From: Atherinomorus stipes
Taxonomy: Eukaryota > Chordata > Actinopteri > Atheriniformes > Atherinidae
Direction: 5' to 3'
NCBI GenBank assembly: GCA_023101725.1
Contig: JALJCO010003961.1
Span: 186,001-250,000 of the forward strand
Length of the DNA: 64,000 nucleotides
Positions 23,594-36,575 of this stretch are shown piece after piece (within the stretch, counting starts at the first letter, position 1; every line of letters starts with the position of its first letter). The notes under the pieces are model-generated. The model had not been told where the DNA came from. It did not search any database and saw nothing but the letters and a program-made list of their open reading frames with translations. Made by a program: the position numbers and the translations under genes.

Positions 23594-26500
23594 TGTGTGT
23601 ATTCATGGCCCAAAACTGCCTTTTAGTGCCTGAAGGCTGAGAAACTTCACAACTTTAGTTTCCAGCTCAGCAACATCTCGTGAGGCTTGAAAATTGATTT
23701 AAAGAAATCACCTGAAGTATATAGCAAGATCCTGTTCTTGCTAAATCTTTTTTTTTTTTTTTTTTTAGGAACTATGGACCTCTCATTGAGAAATGTCTTT
23801 AATAAAGTATGAATTGAATTGAATCCTGTTTTTCATGATGGCTAAAAACCAGATGCTGTGTAGAGACCCAACATTAAAAGAGGGAGGGAAAATGGATGAG
23901 CAGGAAACCGGACAAGAGTAAACATCAAACTAACTTATACCTGCTGAAGAGAGCTCTGGGTAAAAACAGGATACAAGAGGGATACAGACTTGGCTTTAAC
24001 ACTGTCAGCCTAGTGAGGAATAACTGGCTCACCTGGTCTGTCTTTGTAGTGCTGTGCTGTACATTATGTTAGGGATCTTTATCATGGCTGATGGGAAATA
24101 ATTTACACCAGCAGCGTGTCTTTCCTTCTTAAAGTATGAGAGATTAAAACTTAAATTATAATCCTGTCATTTTAATCCCTGCCTTTTATGCGTAGGGGGT
24201 AAAACCCCAGTTTTTGGAAAACACACACAGAGCATTGTGAAAGGTTTGACATCAGAAATGATGAACTTCAAGGATCACAACCTGGGTGGAGAACCCGGTC
24301 AAGCTGCTGGACAGCTACAAGGGGCCAAAAACCCTGTTTGGGGGCATTTTAATGACAAAATTATGTAAATCCAAATATTTAGGGACTACAGTGGCATTAA
24401 CAGTCATATAACTATAAAAATAGGCAGCAAGTATATCTTGACACGTAGGGGGAGGCAGAAAAAAAAGATTCTGAGTCTTTGTAAATCTATTTTAAGTTAT
24501 CAACCCCAGCCTCACCCCCCAAAACAAAAATGGTCATGTTTGTCTGACAAACTTTCATAAAAACTTATATTTTTTAGCACTTTATGGACAATGTCTATGT
24601 CAAACATGTATAAAGAAATCCTCTGTAATTCATAAGCTTCCATTTGAGCCCAAGATAACCTTTCTATGAGCTATAGGAAAGCTACAGAGTGGCTCCAAAC
24701 AAAGCAACCCCTTTTAGGTAAAGCTTGAGTTAGCTACATGAGGACTGTGTCTAACATGCAAACATGAATTTTTTAAGCCTTTTTTTTTTATTATTTCATG
24801 GACAAATGTGGCTTTAAGGCAATCCAACACTTCACTTTTTACAGCCATTCCAAGTGCAAAAACAATGACTGCTTTAATAGTTGCAGCATTTGTTCATTCA
24901 TGTGGTCCTCGCAGTAGGTTATGCTAAATATTAAATAATTAAATTTACAGTTGAAGGCAGGTTGTTGTCGAGTCTAAACTGAGGAAGTGTGTAGTGCGTC
25001 TGGAGAGAGATTATTTTCCCTGGAATGAATTTCCCCAACTTTTTGAGAGCAGAGAGTGTATAACTTCACTGACTAAATAAGACATCAGAGCCTGACACCA
25101 TGTTTCTCTGAGTCGCAATGTGCCACACACTCACACCGATTATCCTACTGCTTGTCAGAGAAATGCCAAAGCGTGAGCGATGATGCAACTGGCTCAGCAG
25201 AGTGTGTGCACTGAAAATGACATTAGCATGCTCCCACAGGGAAGAGAAGATAAAACATAAGTGGGGTGCTAATTGTTTTATTCTTATCTTACGCTTTATT
25301 AAAATGCCCTTTGTTTCATTGGTGCATCGTCAGTTCATTTACCTGGAAAGGCTAATGTCTTTTATAAGGTTGATTAATGAGCTGTCACGCTGAATGATGC
25401 TGTTAAATCTGTGGTTGTAACGAAGCTTTTAGGTAAAGTTTAGTGAAGACTTGTTCCCTCATGTCTTCCTCATTCCTTGCCTTATGTTTTCCTTCTAGGC
25501 TTCATCCCTTTTCTCACACTGTCAACGTCACCTCATTACTTTTTTTTTCATTGTCACGATTCTTTTCAAATGGTCTTTGAGCCAATTAGTCTGATTTACA
25601 TTCTTTCAAGCTCTCTTCTGTTCAGTCTTTTCCCCCACAGACTGATTTTCACACAGCCTCCCTCCATCTCCACCTCGTCCTGATGCCCAGCAAGTCTCAT
25701 CAGAAGTCTCTGCCACCAGCAGGTTAACTCCGAGGGTTCCCGTCCAAGTCCCGATGGATCGTCCTCCAGAAAGCATTCATCTCTAAATGAGAATGTTTGA
25801 AATTCATCTCTTGCCATCAACAAATTTTGTTTCAGTTTCACCATTTATCTCTCCTCGTTTAACTAGTTTAGGCAACGTTGGAGCAGCAGATGGCAGCTGA
25901 AAAACAATCGCCTACTGACTAGATGAGGGAAATGCAAAATCTCAAATCTTCCTGGAATCACGGAAACTGACAAATGAACTTTAATTAGTCTCATCTCAGC
26001 GTGAATTTATTTGTAAAACTGATTGTAAGGCTTAGGATGATTGTGTTCCGAATAAAAGATGCTGGTTTTCTGCTTCGCAATAGAAGCAAAAAATACAAGA
26101 TAATTGTTGGAAGATGATCTCTGAACACAAAAGATAACAGTCTAGATTATTTATGCCGCTATTCACAGTTATATTAAGACATAATTGATCATTGTGACTT
26201 AGTAATTAAGGGGTGCAGCTGATTCCTACCCATGCATTTCCTGCTGCATCTTCAACGTATTTCTCGCTAACCATGCCAAGTGTAAAGCAAAATGACCTGT
26301 TATTAGCACATCAGACACTAAACTGACCCCAAAGTGTGGGCAGGGATGTCGGTTATAGGGCAAAGCTTATAAAACAACCAATTTATTGTGAACACACCAT
26401 TTTTAGAGTTCTAGAGGAAGGTCTTTAGGTTTGAGACCTCAAGCAGACCTCTCAGATGGATCATCAGCCTTTATATTTGAGGGAATTTTCCACTTTGTTC

Positions 26501-27569
26501 TCTTGCTTTTACTTCTTTTTTGCGGCACCTTCCTTTGTTCAGTGGCTCACAGCTGAAAAAAATGACTGAAGCTTTACAGCAAAATGAAAAATGTCATGCT
26601 GGACAAACACCACTAAGCAACCTCTGTAGGCCAGTGGTTACCCGGTTGTAAAGCCTTTAAGTTAAATGGAATAGGTTTCTGCTTTGCTGGGAATGTGTCA
26701 GATATCTTCTCCCAGCTGTCCAGCCGCCCCAGGCTTCTCCAGCCGAGATAAGTGGTAATGGGAATGCGACTGGGTCAATTGTAGAAGTGGAGGGAGAGCA
26801 GATAAGGAGCATTTGAAAAGCTGTTAAATGGGAGGAACATTCTTTATCCAACTTGTTGCACCGAGGCTCCCCCTTTCAGCCTGAAGGCAAACCTGCTGGA
26901 GCGTGTCCACCAAACTGAATCAAGGTATGAACACCTCAAAGTGCATCTGAGGTGTTGGGAGAGGCAGCAATAAAAACTATCTTTTCAGCAGGGGGGTAGA
27001 TAATTAACCAAGACGCCACACACACACAGACAGACATGTTTCTGTGTGTCACGTAGAGCTGCTCACACACACTGGGCGCTTTACTCCGGCCAGTTGGCAT
27101 CAATCAATCTGTCATAAGCTGATTCAGGGGTAGGCATTTCCCACTTCAACAAGACAGGAAGTGGGAGTAAATTCCGGACAAACAAGTTATTCTTGGCCAG
27201 AGTTTGAAAGGCAGATGCTTCTCTATGGGTATAAAAGGTCTCGCACCCTGTCACTTTTCATGAAAATCTTTTGAGACTGCACTGGTTATCCTGCAGAGAG
27301 AGTCTGTTTGGTGCAGCTACATGAGACCCTGCTGGATTTTTGGATCGTCTGTCAAACGGCGGCAATTAAACTTGTGCAAGCTACTAGAGGTCAGTAAAGT
27401 GATTAATTAAACGGGGCAACTGAGCAGAACTAGAGTGGTAGGGTTTTTTTTTCAGATATAATAAGGCAAAAAAGTCTGGGACCTTTGGTAGAAATTGAGA
27501 GTTTCTGAAGATTTGTTCAGTTTCAATAAAATCCTCTTTATTGAATGGCTATATCAAACATTTCTTTAT
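23594..27569. other. No gene seen (4.0 kb)
   Basis: This is largely non-repetitive AT-rich sequence. A T tract lies at 23750-23766 and a GACAGGTT-type retro-like tail near 23800. TATAAAAGG occurs at 27230-27238, about 60 bp before a segment with an unrelated short open frame, but no gene follows. Conserved regulatory elements could lie here; sequence alone cannot show it. Confidence 0.4.
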
Positions 27570-27725
27570 TGGACATGTCCCTTCTCCACCTGACTCAAAT
27601 TAAATGAATCCAACAGCCAATTAAGTTCTGCACAACGACTCATTAATTTGAGTCAGGTGTGCTGGCACAGGAACACAGGGAAAACCTGGACACTGGCCAA
27701 AAGGTTCGGATTTGGTGATCCCTGT
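27570..27725 (-). repeat. Dispersed fish repeat, copy 3
   Basis: GAGTCAGGTGTGCTGGCACA and AGGGAAAACCTGGACACTGG are the reverse-complement version of the repeat at 9425 and 17655, ending GATCCCTGTCC. Confidence 0.5.
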
Positions 27726-27924
27726 CCAAAACCATTCCGACAAGAACAGCATCTTTCAAGAGCCGTCTGCTGGACGGGCATTTGTCATGGTCATTGGATA
27801 TTTGTTTTTATCAATTTTCTGCCTTAAATAAAAAAAAAAACCAACTTTGAAAGATGTCATTCACATTCAATTAAAACCAAAATTTAGGGGTGGGTGTAAT
27901 AGTTAAATGCTATAATGTGAATTC

Positions 27925-28391
27925 TTAAAGACGCATGACGGAACTTTGAGCAGTTTTCTCAGCGGCGCGCCCCCTGTCATTGGCTAAACTAGCATCCATC
28001 TTGCTTCTGTACTGTGAGCTCACTCCAGCGAGTAAAAAACAGTCTTGAGTCTTGACTCTTGTTCTGTCACTTCCTCTCTTTCTTTTACTCTCTTCTTCCA
28101 GTAATGTTTCCTTGCCTTTCTTTGCCGAATCTGACATGATGCGCGTTCAAAACACCTGCTGTGTTCATGTCTGGGTCATAAACATTTGCTAGCGCATAGT
28201 CGGCTGCAACGTCACGGCCCAGACGCAACTTTGCATCCCGGACGCAAAAGTTACAAAGTGCAACGTCTGAAACTCGGGACGTCGCTGGGCAGTGACGGCT
28301 TGAAAATGCGCATAATGAATGTTGGTGTGCCATCTAAATGAGTCAGAAATGCATATTTTTAAGGTCTAAAAGTTACGTTGTGAGTCTTTAA
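27925..28391 (-). mobile_element. TTAA-flanked DNA element, copy A
   Basis: The ends are inverted repeats: left TTAAAGACGCATGACGGAAC, right (reverse complement) TTAAAGACTCACAACGTAAC. TTAA bounds both, as in Kolobok or piggyBac insertions. The minus strand carries a short frame from 28137 that begins MSDSAKKGKETLLEEESKRK and degrades after about 35 residues. Copy B (48946-49411) is full length, and fragments lie at 36574 and 44568. The autonomous source is not in the window. Confidence 0.75.
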
Positions 28392-29457
28392 AGTACTTTT
28401 TCATGTTTTCTCGGTGCAGCTGCATTTGTGGACATTTACAAGCAAAGATAAAGCTGTATTTTTGATGCTGAACAAACAGGGTTACTATGAACAAGATTAC
28501 TGTAGAAAGACTGCAGCTAAATATAAATTATTAATAAAGGTGTAACAATACATCCATCTACATCTGTTGTGGTCCACGTCCCTGCGGCTGTGGCGGGCGT
28601 GCCTCTCCGTTTCCCTGGATCAGGATTCTTACCTCATCAGCAGTTAGGGCAGTATTTATACCTGCTTGGTCTTCCAGCTCTCGCCAGATTGCCGACCCAG
28701 TGGAACCCAAACTGTCTGCTGCTGCCTTTTACACCAGATTCATTCATCTGCTCATCTCTGCCTGTTTCCTCACGAGTGGAAAACAATACATCTTATTTAC
28801 ACACACAATCAGCTCTGTGTCTGGGCTTGGATCTTGATATCCCCTAAACACACGACATCATACATTAAATGATACAATCATTATTTCTATTAACTTTTTT
28901 CTAACAAAAGAAAAATATCTCTTTTTATTTGATTAGGAAAATGCCAGTATTCAGTGGTGTGGTGTGCTACTGGGATGAAGTCAGACTTTGGTTGTTGTAA
29001 TCAAGCCTATTGCATTAAAGCTTCAATCGTTTCATACTTTTAATGGAATAAAATCATATTTTCATATTTGGGGTGCTTTTTGAGATTTCATTTGATTGTA
29101 AATCAGCACATGATTAATACCTGCCTCCAAATCAAATAACAGTAATAAATAATATTGTGATCAAACTTGTGATTTACACAACTAATGAATAATGGACGAT
29201 AGGTATATTGGCATGGTATTAAAAGAAAGCTGCTCTTTTATAACTAACAGCTTGTTATAGACAGACAGCAGGAAACTTGAGATGCAATCACTTTTTTATT
29301 AAATGAACCAACCATTGCTGCATCTGTCTGCTGGGCTTTGCATAAGATAGTTAATAGTACAAAATGAGCAACATGATGGTTTTTTTTTTTCTTTCACTTA
29401 TTTAAAAACAGCCCATGAATTCAAGAGGGAGGCAACCAGAATACGGTTTAGTATCCA
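28392..29457. other. No gene; possible LTR-like segment 28564-28865
   Basis: TGTTGTGGTCCACGTCCCTG, then GTATTTATACCTGCTTGG, then a C/T-rich part is reminiscent of a solo LTR, but I find no matching flanking duplication or primer-binding site. The remainder is AT-rich without an exon. Confidence 0.3.
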
Positions 29458-29682
29458 GGACCCAATTGTTCAAAAGATTTAATCTGGATTTGGGAATCCC
29501 ATTTTTTACCCTTCAGGATCACGTCATCCATCTAATTATCCTGGTTTTTCAAAGCAACATTGAACTGGATTACCCTGATCCAGGTACAGACTTACCAGGA
29601 TTATTAAATCCAGATAAACATAGCAGGTAGAATATCATGGGGTCAGAATTTTCTTTGAAAAGACCCCATGTTGTCCCTGTGG

Positions 29683-29765
29683 TGAGCTGTCCAGGGTGTG
29701 CCTCTCGCCTAATAGCTAATAGCTGAGACAGGCTAGCGACCCCTGTGACCCTGAATTGGACTGAG
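29683..29765 (+). repeat. LINE 3' tail fragment
   Basis: GTCCAGGGTGTGCCTCTCGC followed by AGCTGAGACAGGCTAGCGAC and CCCTGTGACCCTGAATTGGA is a diverged copy of the common fish LINE tail normally reading GGGATAGGCTCCAGC and GACCCTG. No coding part or terminal repeat is left. Confidence 0.6.
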
Positions 29766-30488
29766 GTCACGTTCCCATGGCATTGAAGCTAGTTCAGGTG
29801 TGAAGATGGTGGCAAAAAAAATCTGAGAAAGGCTTCAACATCCTCACAAACCACTGGAGTACATTTCACAAGGCTGGTGGTGCTGTGATGATTGAAGAGT
29901 AACACTCCAAAGCTAGAACAAGACGTAGCGCGTAAGGGCTCACCTTCTATCACGTGACCTCCACATTGGCTTGCCCCCATGGTTGATGGTACGGAAACGC
30001 AATACTCTGTTGTAAAAGCAGCGCATTTTGGGCAAAAGCTGTAAATAAGCCAGGATTATCTGGAAGAGCATCACAACACGGTCGGTCACTGACGTCATTA
30101 CTGTTATTGTGTTTGTTGCGTGTTCGACACATTGACGTCATATCCTCCAGTTGAGCGTCTTCACTCTTCCAACAGAATGAAGACGGTCGAGGCTTCAAAT
30201 CTCTCCACCTTCGCACCTGGTTTTAGACATGATCGGTTTCATGGAGGCAAAACTGCGGTTTCCTGGAGATGAAAGGACAGATTAAAAAAAAAAAAAAAAA
30301 ACTTTTGCAGTTTTACTGCAATTTGGTGTGCTGGGGACGGTCCCTAAGTGGTACGGAAAATGAATAAATGCAGAGAAAAATCAAAGATTTAGAAAAATAT
30401 ATAGATAGACCATGTCTATCCACTCCTACCATGCTTGATGACCCTTTTCTTCTCTTGTGGCAAACACTCATGTGCAGGCAAGGTTCAG

Positions 30489-30710
30489 TTCTGCTCACTG
30501 CAAAACAAGATGTGCTGTTGAGCGTCTAAATGGAGTTCTGAGGAGGCGCTTTGCTTCAGCTACTTACAATTGGAGCCACAGGGAACGTGCAGCATATTTC
30601 CTTATTATGCTTCACAACGTTGTCCCCAGATAGAATGTCCCTCTTTGATGATGCTTATGATGCACCTGAGCCTGTTGAGGACCCAGAAAATCCTCGTGCC
30701 TCAAAATGAG
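30489..30710 (+). pseudogene. Harbinger transposase C-terminal fragment
   Basis: Translation gives ERLNGVLRRRFASATYNW, then RAAYFLIMLHNVV and DDAYDAPEPVEDPENPRAS. These match the end of the HARBI1-like DDE domain, where ERxxGxLKxRF and LHN are conserved, and the acidic-proline tail of fish copies. A TAG interrupts after NVVPR and frames shift, so it is dead. The DDE Asp residues would lie upstream and are not found. The first part of the transposase has been replaced by unrelated sequence. Confidence 0.6.
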
Positions 30711-32261
30711 GCAGGGGTGCAATAAGGCAGTGTTCCCAACCCATTTTCCCTGAGGACCCTCTTCATGCAATTGCTTTGGACCCTCCACCCGCCCTGTATT
30801 GAAACCCTGCTGGTTTAATGCTTTCATCAACTGCTTCTCACCATAAATGATGTATTTTGAGTCATTTTACTTTGATAAAACCAAAGTTAAAGGAATCATC
30901 AACATATAGCATTACTTCTTTATTTGATAAAATAAGGACACATCATCTAACGGTGCAAAGTGTTTCGGGGCTCCCAGCTGATCGTATCTGATTAAAACGC
31001 CCAAATGATAAAAACCTGAAGCAAATACACCTCAGCTTGTCTCTGTGTGGACATGGCCTTAACTTAAATCACACTGGGCTTTGAATGGTCAAAACCTCGG
31101 GGACCCTCTGTAATCTTTGGGGGACCCCAGGTTGGGGGCCACAGCAAGAAGGAGGCCAATTATTCAAAATCATTTGTTATTGTGTCACTAATCATTAGTA
31201 AGGATGAAATCTTCAATTGAAATATTTTTTGTTTGATATTGAAAATAATGTGCATGATTGTTTTATAATTTATTTAGTGATGAGTTTAACAGAGAGACGG
31301 CTGTCTGCTTTATTTTATCTATATAATTGCTGAACAAACCGACTGCAAATTAAACTGAATATAAACACAAGATGATAAAAATATGTTTTTCTTTGTTTTG
31401 TTTTTTTGTTTTAAAAAACAGTTTTCATTTAGTTTTTTTGCTCCTGGAATCCACACTTTTCCTGGGATTAGAATAATCCCACTAATCTGGATCAAATGCC
31501 ACCCAATCCTACCTGAAAGTTTTAAACAACATAACTGAAGATTTTGTGGCAGGATAAAGGAGGGCTGAGGATGGGTTTGAAATAGGGATGTTACAATAAC
31601 CAATAAAAAGATAAATCAGGTTAGGATTCCCAGACGATCAGTATTACCATTTTAGATTTTAATTATTATAAAACCGTGATTATTTCACTTTGAAAAACTC
31701 ACAGTGATGCTGGTCATTGCCAGGAAAAGCAGCAGCAGTCCCTCAGACGCAGCTTATGATGTTTGGCCTCTGAAAACATGGTGGAAGGCACAGAAGGCAC
31801 TGCACAGATATTTTTCATGGAGACGTTTTTTCCCTTCTAAAAGGACAAAGTCTGAAGTCTGGATATATTTCAGATTTTTTTTTAAGGATGCTGGGAGGAA
31901 ACGTTTGTATTTATTTATGATATTATTTCAATGATTCAATATAGTGTTGCTTTGATACTGTATGAACATTTGATTTCTACTCAGGTACATGAAACAGTTT
32001 AAGTCGTCCTTTCTGTACCAGTTCTTTTGAAATCTGTAAGACTAGATCAAGTCTTGAGCTCTGAATGTGAAGAAAAGTTTTATTGGTTCTTATCTACAAT
32101 TTGCATATACAGTAGCAATAAACCCTCGAACCCTCATAAGATGCATCTTTAATGCACATTTATATGTTTGATGTTTACATGTTATTTAATGTTTCTGCCA
32201 ACAGAAAGTCCTTTGTGCTTGTTACTATTTTGTTGTTGTTTTTTTTTAACTGAAACTTGAG

Positions 32262-32606
32262 CCCCTTTCAGACTTGCAGTGGAAAGCGGTAATATTGCGG
32301 ACTCTGTCCTTTATACCATTTGCATTTAGACATGCGTTCCGGTCTTTTACCTCAGAGATGTAGCGGAGATGTACCGGCTCGACCCCATGTCATAAGAGCG
32401 GAAATGTTGCAATACATCGTTTTGGCTGAACGCCCAATAAAATGTTTCAGACATGACTGAAGGGAGAGCATGGCTGAATTATCCGCAACATTTCCTGCAT
32501 TAAGTTCGCAAGGAAGCAGCATATTTGAAAAGACGAGTCCGTTTAAAGAGTGGATGGACTTTACCGCTCGTGTTCCGCAATGCAAGTCTAAAAGTCTGAA
32601 AATGAT
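32262..32606. mobile_element. MITE with 'CAGACTTGCA' inverted ends
   Basis: Left CTTTCAGACTTGCAGTGG and right (reverse complement) TTTTCAGACTTTTAGACTTG then CATTGCGGAACACG form inverted repeats. Both flanks carry GGTAA/TTACC-rich subterminal text (AAAGCGGTAATATTGCGGA on the left). About 345 bp, no coding sequence. Confidence 0.6.
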
Positions 32607-32734
32607 TTTAGTGTGTATATAAGTAACTTTTGAACATTTTGAGCAGATTTCAACAATTCCGCGATAATAACAATAGCCGTGATCATTTTGGTCACAATAA
32701 CCGTCACATGACATTTTCATATACATGCCTAGCT

Positions 32735-32790
32735 TAACGCCTACTCTACCAGGTAAGAGTCAAGCGTGCTAACCATTCAGCCAAAGGGAC
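32735..32790 (-). repeat. tRNA-like (SINE-type) fragment, second copy
   Basis: On the minus strand TCCCTTTGGCTGAATGGTTA then GCACGCTTGACTC resembles the A-box half of the sequence at 13878 (CCCTTTGGCTAACTGGCTAC). The B-box half is not conserved (GGTAGAGTAGG). Confidence 0.35.
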
Positions 32791-33352
32791 AACCCTGTGA
32801 AAAAGTAGCCAATGTACATCATCAATTGGAGGCATAGTAACAAAATTGTCAACCGTCACAGTCTGATCCAGATAAAATCCAAGAATGGATTATGTGATCT
32901 AATCAAATTACATAATCCCTTTTTCTTTTGAACAACCAGCCCTCCAGGGGCTACTGAAAATGTCGCACCTTTGTTTGGTTTGGTCTTCGTTTTACCTGCA
33001 CTCAGCTGAGCAGCCTAAACCACCTGGACAAGGTCACATAGATAAAACAACCATTTGCTAGGGGGTAACACTACCCCCAAGCAACCGCTGATCATAAATG
33101 AACAAGCAGGGAGAAGGAGAAAATCAGTCTCCTTTTGGCCAGGACCGAAAATGGAAATGATTATTCCATGTCTACGTATTCTTTTTGTTGTTGTTGTTGT
33201 TTTGATCGCGGCTTCTTCAAACACACTGCTGGCTTTGTTTTTCCTCTTATCTAAACAATATTCTCACTTCCTTCTTCTTCTCAGTGCTTTATTGCAGTTG
33301 ACAAACACCACGGTGAACTGAGTCCACAGCTTTCAAGCAGACCAGAGCCCGC

Positions 33353-33459
33353 TTCTTTGGTCCAAATCAGAATGTGGTTGGTGTTCACACTGCGGCAAAC
33401 ATGAAAGTGGACCGTGGTCCGTTTAGAGTGGACAAACAGAAGCAGTGTGAATGCGCCCC
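33353..33459 (+). repeat. MITE end fragment related to 14355-14951
   Basis: TTCACACTGCGGCAAAC, the CGTGGTCCGTTTAGAGTGGA block and the terminus AGTGTGAATGCGCCCC resemble the ends of the 14355 element (GGTCCGTTTCAAGTGAACC; GAATGCGCCC). The matching opposite end is not evident. Confidence 0.45.
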
Positions 33460-35380
33460 AACCCTCACCTGGAAACTGGAAAGTGCATCTAAACTTCTGG
33501 TAGCTACTGTAAAAACTTTAAACATGTTACAGTCATGTATGCTGCCGCTTCAGACTATGCTACGAAACTAAGTTGTGTTTACAAGATTGCTGAGACAAAA
33601 AAAAAAAAAGAAAAATAGCTATAAGAGCCATTGGAAATACAACCTTTTCGATAAATAGAAGAAAAGAGAAATGATACATAGGTTTATATGTATATGCGTA
33701 TAAAGATGTTATGCATCACTCAGGTCACAGTTAACTTTATTAAAGTACATCCATAAGCTATGTGCATCAGCAGTGGGGTATTTGGGGCACCACCACTGAG
33801 AATGAGCCAGATATTCATCTTGGTCATAAGCTCTCAGCATGAGAGCAGTTTCCAAATCCCACAATCTGACTGACGTGTCCTCTGCAGGACGTCAAGTTTT
33901 TCTCTCATGCAGCTTTAGCTTTGTTTTGCATTGTCGTCTTGCGGGACGAGAAATTTATGGCTGCATTCTTCCAGGGACACTTCCAATAACTGCTGCCTCC
34001 TTAATAAGCTGCACAAGACTTGCTGCAGAGAAGCATCCACAGAGCACAGTGCAGGCTTTGCAGTAAGGGTGGTGCAGTCCTAATGCTGTAATGTGCTTAC
34101 GCACTCTTGCTATGAGCAAAGATAGCACAGTTTGTATTAGGCTAAAAAGAACTTTTTCTATTCTGTCATCACATTTCAATTTCCAGTCTTTTCTGTGCTA
34201 TCAGAGATTAGCCATCTTTCACTATTAATTCCTTACTCAAACTCAGTTTTGCAAGTTAATTTATGTATAGTAGGCAGTAATGATCCGTATCAGATTGATT
34301 CAGATACCCATACTTTTTTTTTAATCTTTTTTTTTTTTTTACTTGAACATACACAGTTTGTTCACAGAAACTCAAAGAAAATTATAATTATGACTTATCA
34401 GTCTTTAAATGTTTGGGGCTAAGTTAAATTATCAAACATTTTAAACCACATGAAGGACAATATCATCATTTCTCTAAATGGCCCCATAGCTTTTCGTTAA
34501 TTTTTCAGATATCTTGCCAGTCAACACTTTAGGCACATTCACGTGTTCATTTTAAATGTTTGAACCTTATAGACATTAAAAAGATGCATTAATTGACAAT
34601 TAACATGGCTATTGGCACACAAAAATACATACAGTACATAGCCTGACAAATGTCTGATGATGCTTTGGTTAAGGCAATGCTGGACAAGTAGAGTGGCTGT
34701 TGTTCTTTCTTTGGCTTTTTGCATGGTATTCCCAGAGCTCTAAAAACCAGACCGTTTCTATAAATGGTGTTTGTTTGGGAAGTCAGGTACCATGCATTTG
34801 GGAACTCATATCACCTTATTTAAAACTGCTGAAACTAAATACTGTTTATGTTTGTTTGTTGGCTTTACTCTCTGCCTTTTTCATATTGCATGCAAATAAT
34901 TGTGTGTAAACAACAAAAAGAAATACTGCAGCTGTACTGCAAAGTTCCACAATGACTGATAATCTTTACAATTCAAGACTCTTCACGTTCACAATCAAAA
35001 TTTGTGTATCTGTGAGAGTAATTTCTGGAAAACCCCCTTCGTTTCCTTCATTTTCCAAAGACAACCAGCTTCCATGCGCCTCAATCAGATTGACTTATTA
35101 ACCAACTCTGCCCCCGTGTGGCCATTTGGAGTACTGCAAGTAAACGAAGCGTAGAAACCTGGTAGGAACCAACTAAGTTTCTTGTTTCTTTTCGGAAGGA
35201 TATACTTGACGTGCCTATCATCAAACAACAGCTCTTCTCTTCTGTTGACCTCTTGGGTGCTAGTGTAACGATGTATTTGTTTTAAAACGTAAACTTTACG
35301 TCCAGTTAAATTCACAGCTGACGTACAGTGTGTTTATTAACTTTTAGTTCCAGTTTACGTCAACATATTTAACTTTCATG
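33460..35380. other. No gene seen; upstream region of eny2
   Basis: AT-rich with T tracts at 34313-34340. In mammals NUDCD1 lies divergently next to ENY2, so I looked on the minus strand for its first exon; the 76-residue frame at 35085-35315 does not resemble it. ACGT-containing boxes (GCTGACGTAC at 35317, TTTACGTC at 35354) lie just before the presumed transcription start. Confidence 0.45.
35317..35365 (+). promoter_or_regulatory. Putative eny2 promoter with ACGT boxes
   Basis: Two TGACGT/TTTACGTC motifs lie 80-125 bp before the first splice donor (35444), in a short region without repeats. CRE/ATF-like sites are common in promoters of housekeeping genes. There is no TATA box at a suitable distance. 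The start site is not fixed by sequence. Confidence 0.3.
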
Positions 35381-35384
35381 TAGC

Positions 35385-35443
35385 TGCGCCACCGAGTTTT
35401 ACGAAACCTGCATCCTCTATTTCCCACCGTCTGTGTGCTGTGT
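35385..35443 (+). other. eny2: eny2 non-coding exon 1 (5' UTR), start approximate
   Basis: CTGTGT followed by GTAAGTAAAC at 35444 is a strong donor, and the next strong acceptor (TTTTTCCTACCAG, ending 35614) opens the coding exon 11 bp before the ATG. An untranslated first exon with a 171-bp first intron fits this. The 5' limit is a guess. Confidence 0.5.
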
Positions 35444-35625
35444 GTAAGTAAACAGTGACTTCCAACCCAGTCGTTTTTATGTCACAATTTATCATCAAAA
35501 TGGTAATACAATGCTACTGTGTTTGGTGGTTTATTGATTGCAGCTTTAACATCACACCCCCTGTTTAACTTTATTTTCTGTCGATTAACTCTGCGTTTGT
35601 CTTTTTCCTACCAGAACAAATAACG

Positions 35626-36521
35626 ATGAATAAAGAGTCCAGACTGAAAGCATCAATAAACCAGAAGCTGACAGAGATGGGAGAAAGAGAGAGGTGAGGG
35701 TTACAATAATGGCACAGGACTGTTAGCATAGCAGGCTGCCGTACTCTCCAGCTATAAAACAAGTAGTCGGAAGCTGCTTGATGTTAGGTTATCATTAAAA
35801 AAATAATAATCTAAAATCTCTTGTTGAAATGAGTTTTACAAGAAAAAGCAAGCAATTAAAGCTAATTTGCTAAATACTGTATAGAATAGACATGCTATAA
35901 AGAAAATACCCAAACAAGTACTGCAAAAATGACAGCAAAACAAAGAGAAGGGGAATAATGACAATTGCAGACATAAAAGTGTGTATGTGGGGGATACTCT
36001 TGTCTGGAGAGTTGTCTTGATGGCTTAAGAAAAAAGCACCGTGGCACCACAAGACAATGTTTTAACATTTGCCAAAGGTTTTTAAGCCTTGCACAGACTC
36101 ATAAGTCAGATAGCACGAGGACTCCCTGCAACCCAGATCTGACCTTTTTAAAACCAAAGCCTTTTCAGATGGAGAATCAGAAAACTACAAATAAAGATAA
36201 GCAAGAACAGACACAGATTCCTCTTGCAAAAATGCAAACAAGTAGTTTTTGAATAGATTAAAAATTGTACTTTAAGTAAAGAGTATATTACACAATGGCA
36301 CTTAAAGCTAAATGTGTGTTTTCTGGCTTTTTATTCTGGATTTGTTTGTATCTCACAGGGAAGTCACTGAACATATTGTACTTTTGTTTTGTTAAATGAA
36401 GTTTTAAATGACTGGACAAAGACATTTCTGTTTTGTTGCATTTTATAAAACCTTGTCAGTGACTCAAGTTAAATCCATGCTACAGAAAAGTGTCAGATTT
36501 TACTTCTAAAGACAGAAGGGG

Positions 36522-36575
<54 letters not shown>

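Larger units (their letters stand above)
29458..32943 (+). mobile_element. Composite Harbinger-like element, decayed
   Basis: The left end CCCAATTGTTCAAAAG and the reverse-complemented right end GGGCTGGTTGTTCAAAAG agree over the last 12 to 13 bases. Subterminal CTGGAT/ATCCAG boxes recur near both ends. A transposase C-terminal fragment lies at 30489-30710. A LINE-like tail (29683-29765), a complete MITE (32262-32606) and a tRNA-like fragment (32735-32790) lie within the span. The borders are less certain than for the other Harbinger copies, because inserted sequences have diluted the element. Confidence 0.45.

Noticed and set aside
35085..35315. Minus-strand frame considered as a NUDCD1 first exon, expected divergently beside ENY2
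   Set aside because: The translation does not resemble the NUDCD1 N-terminus.
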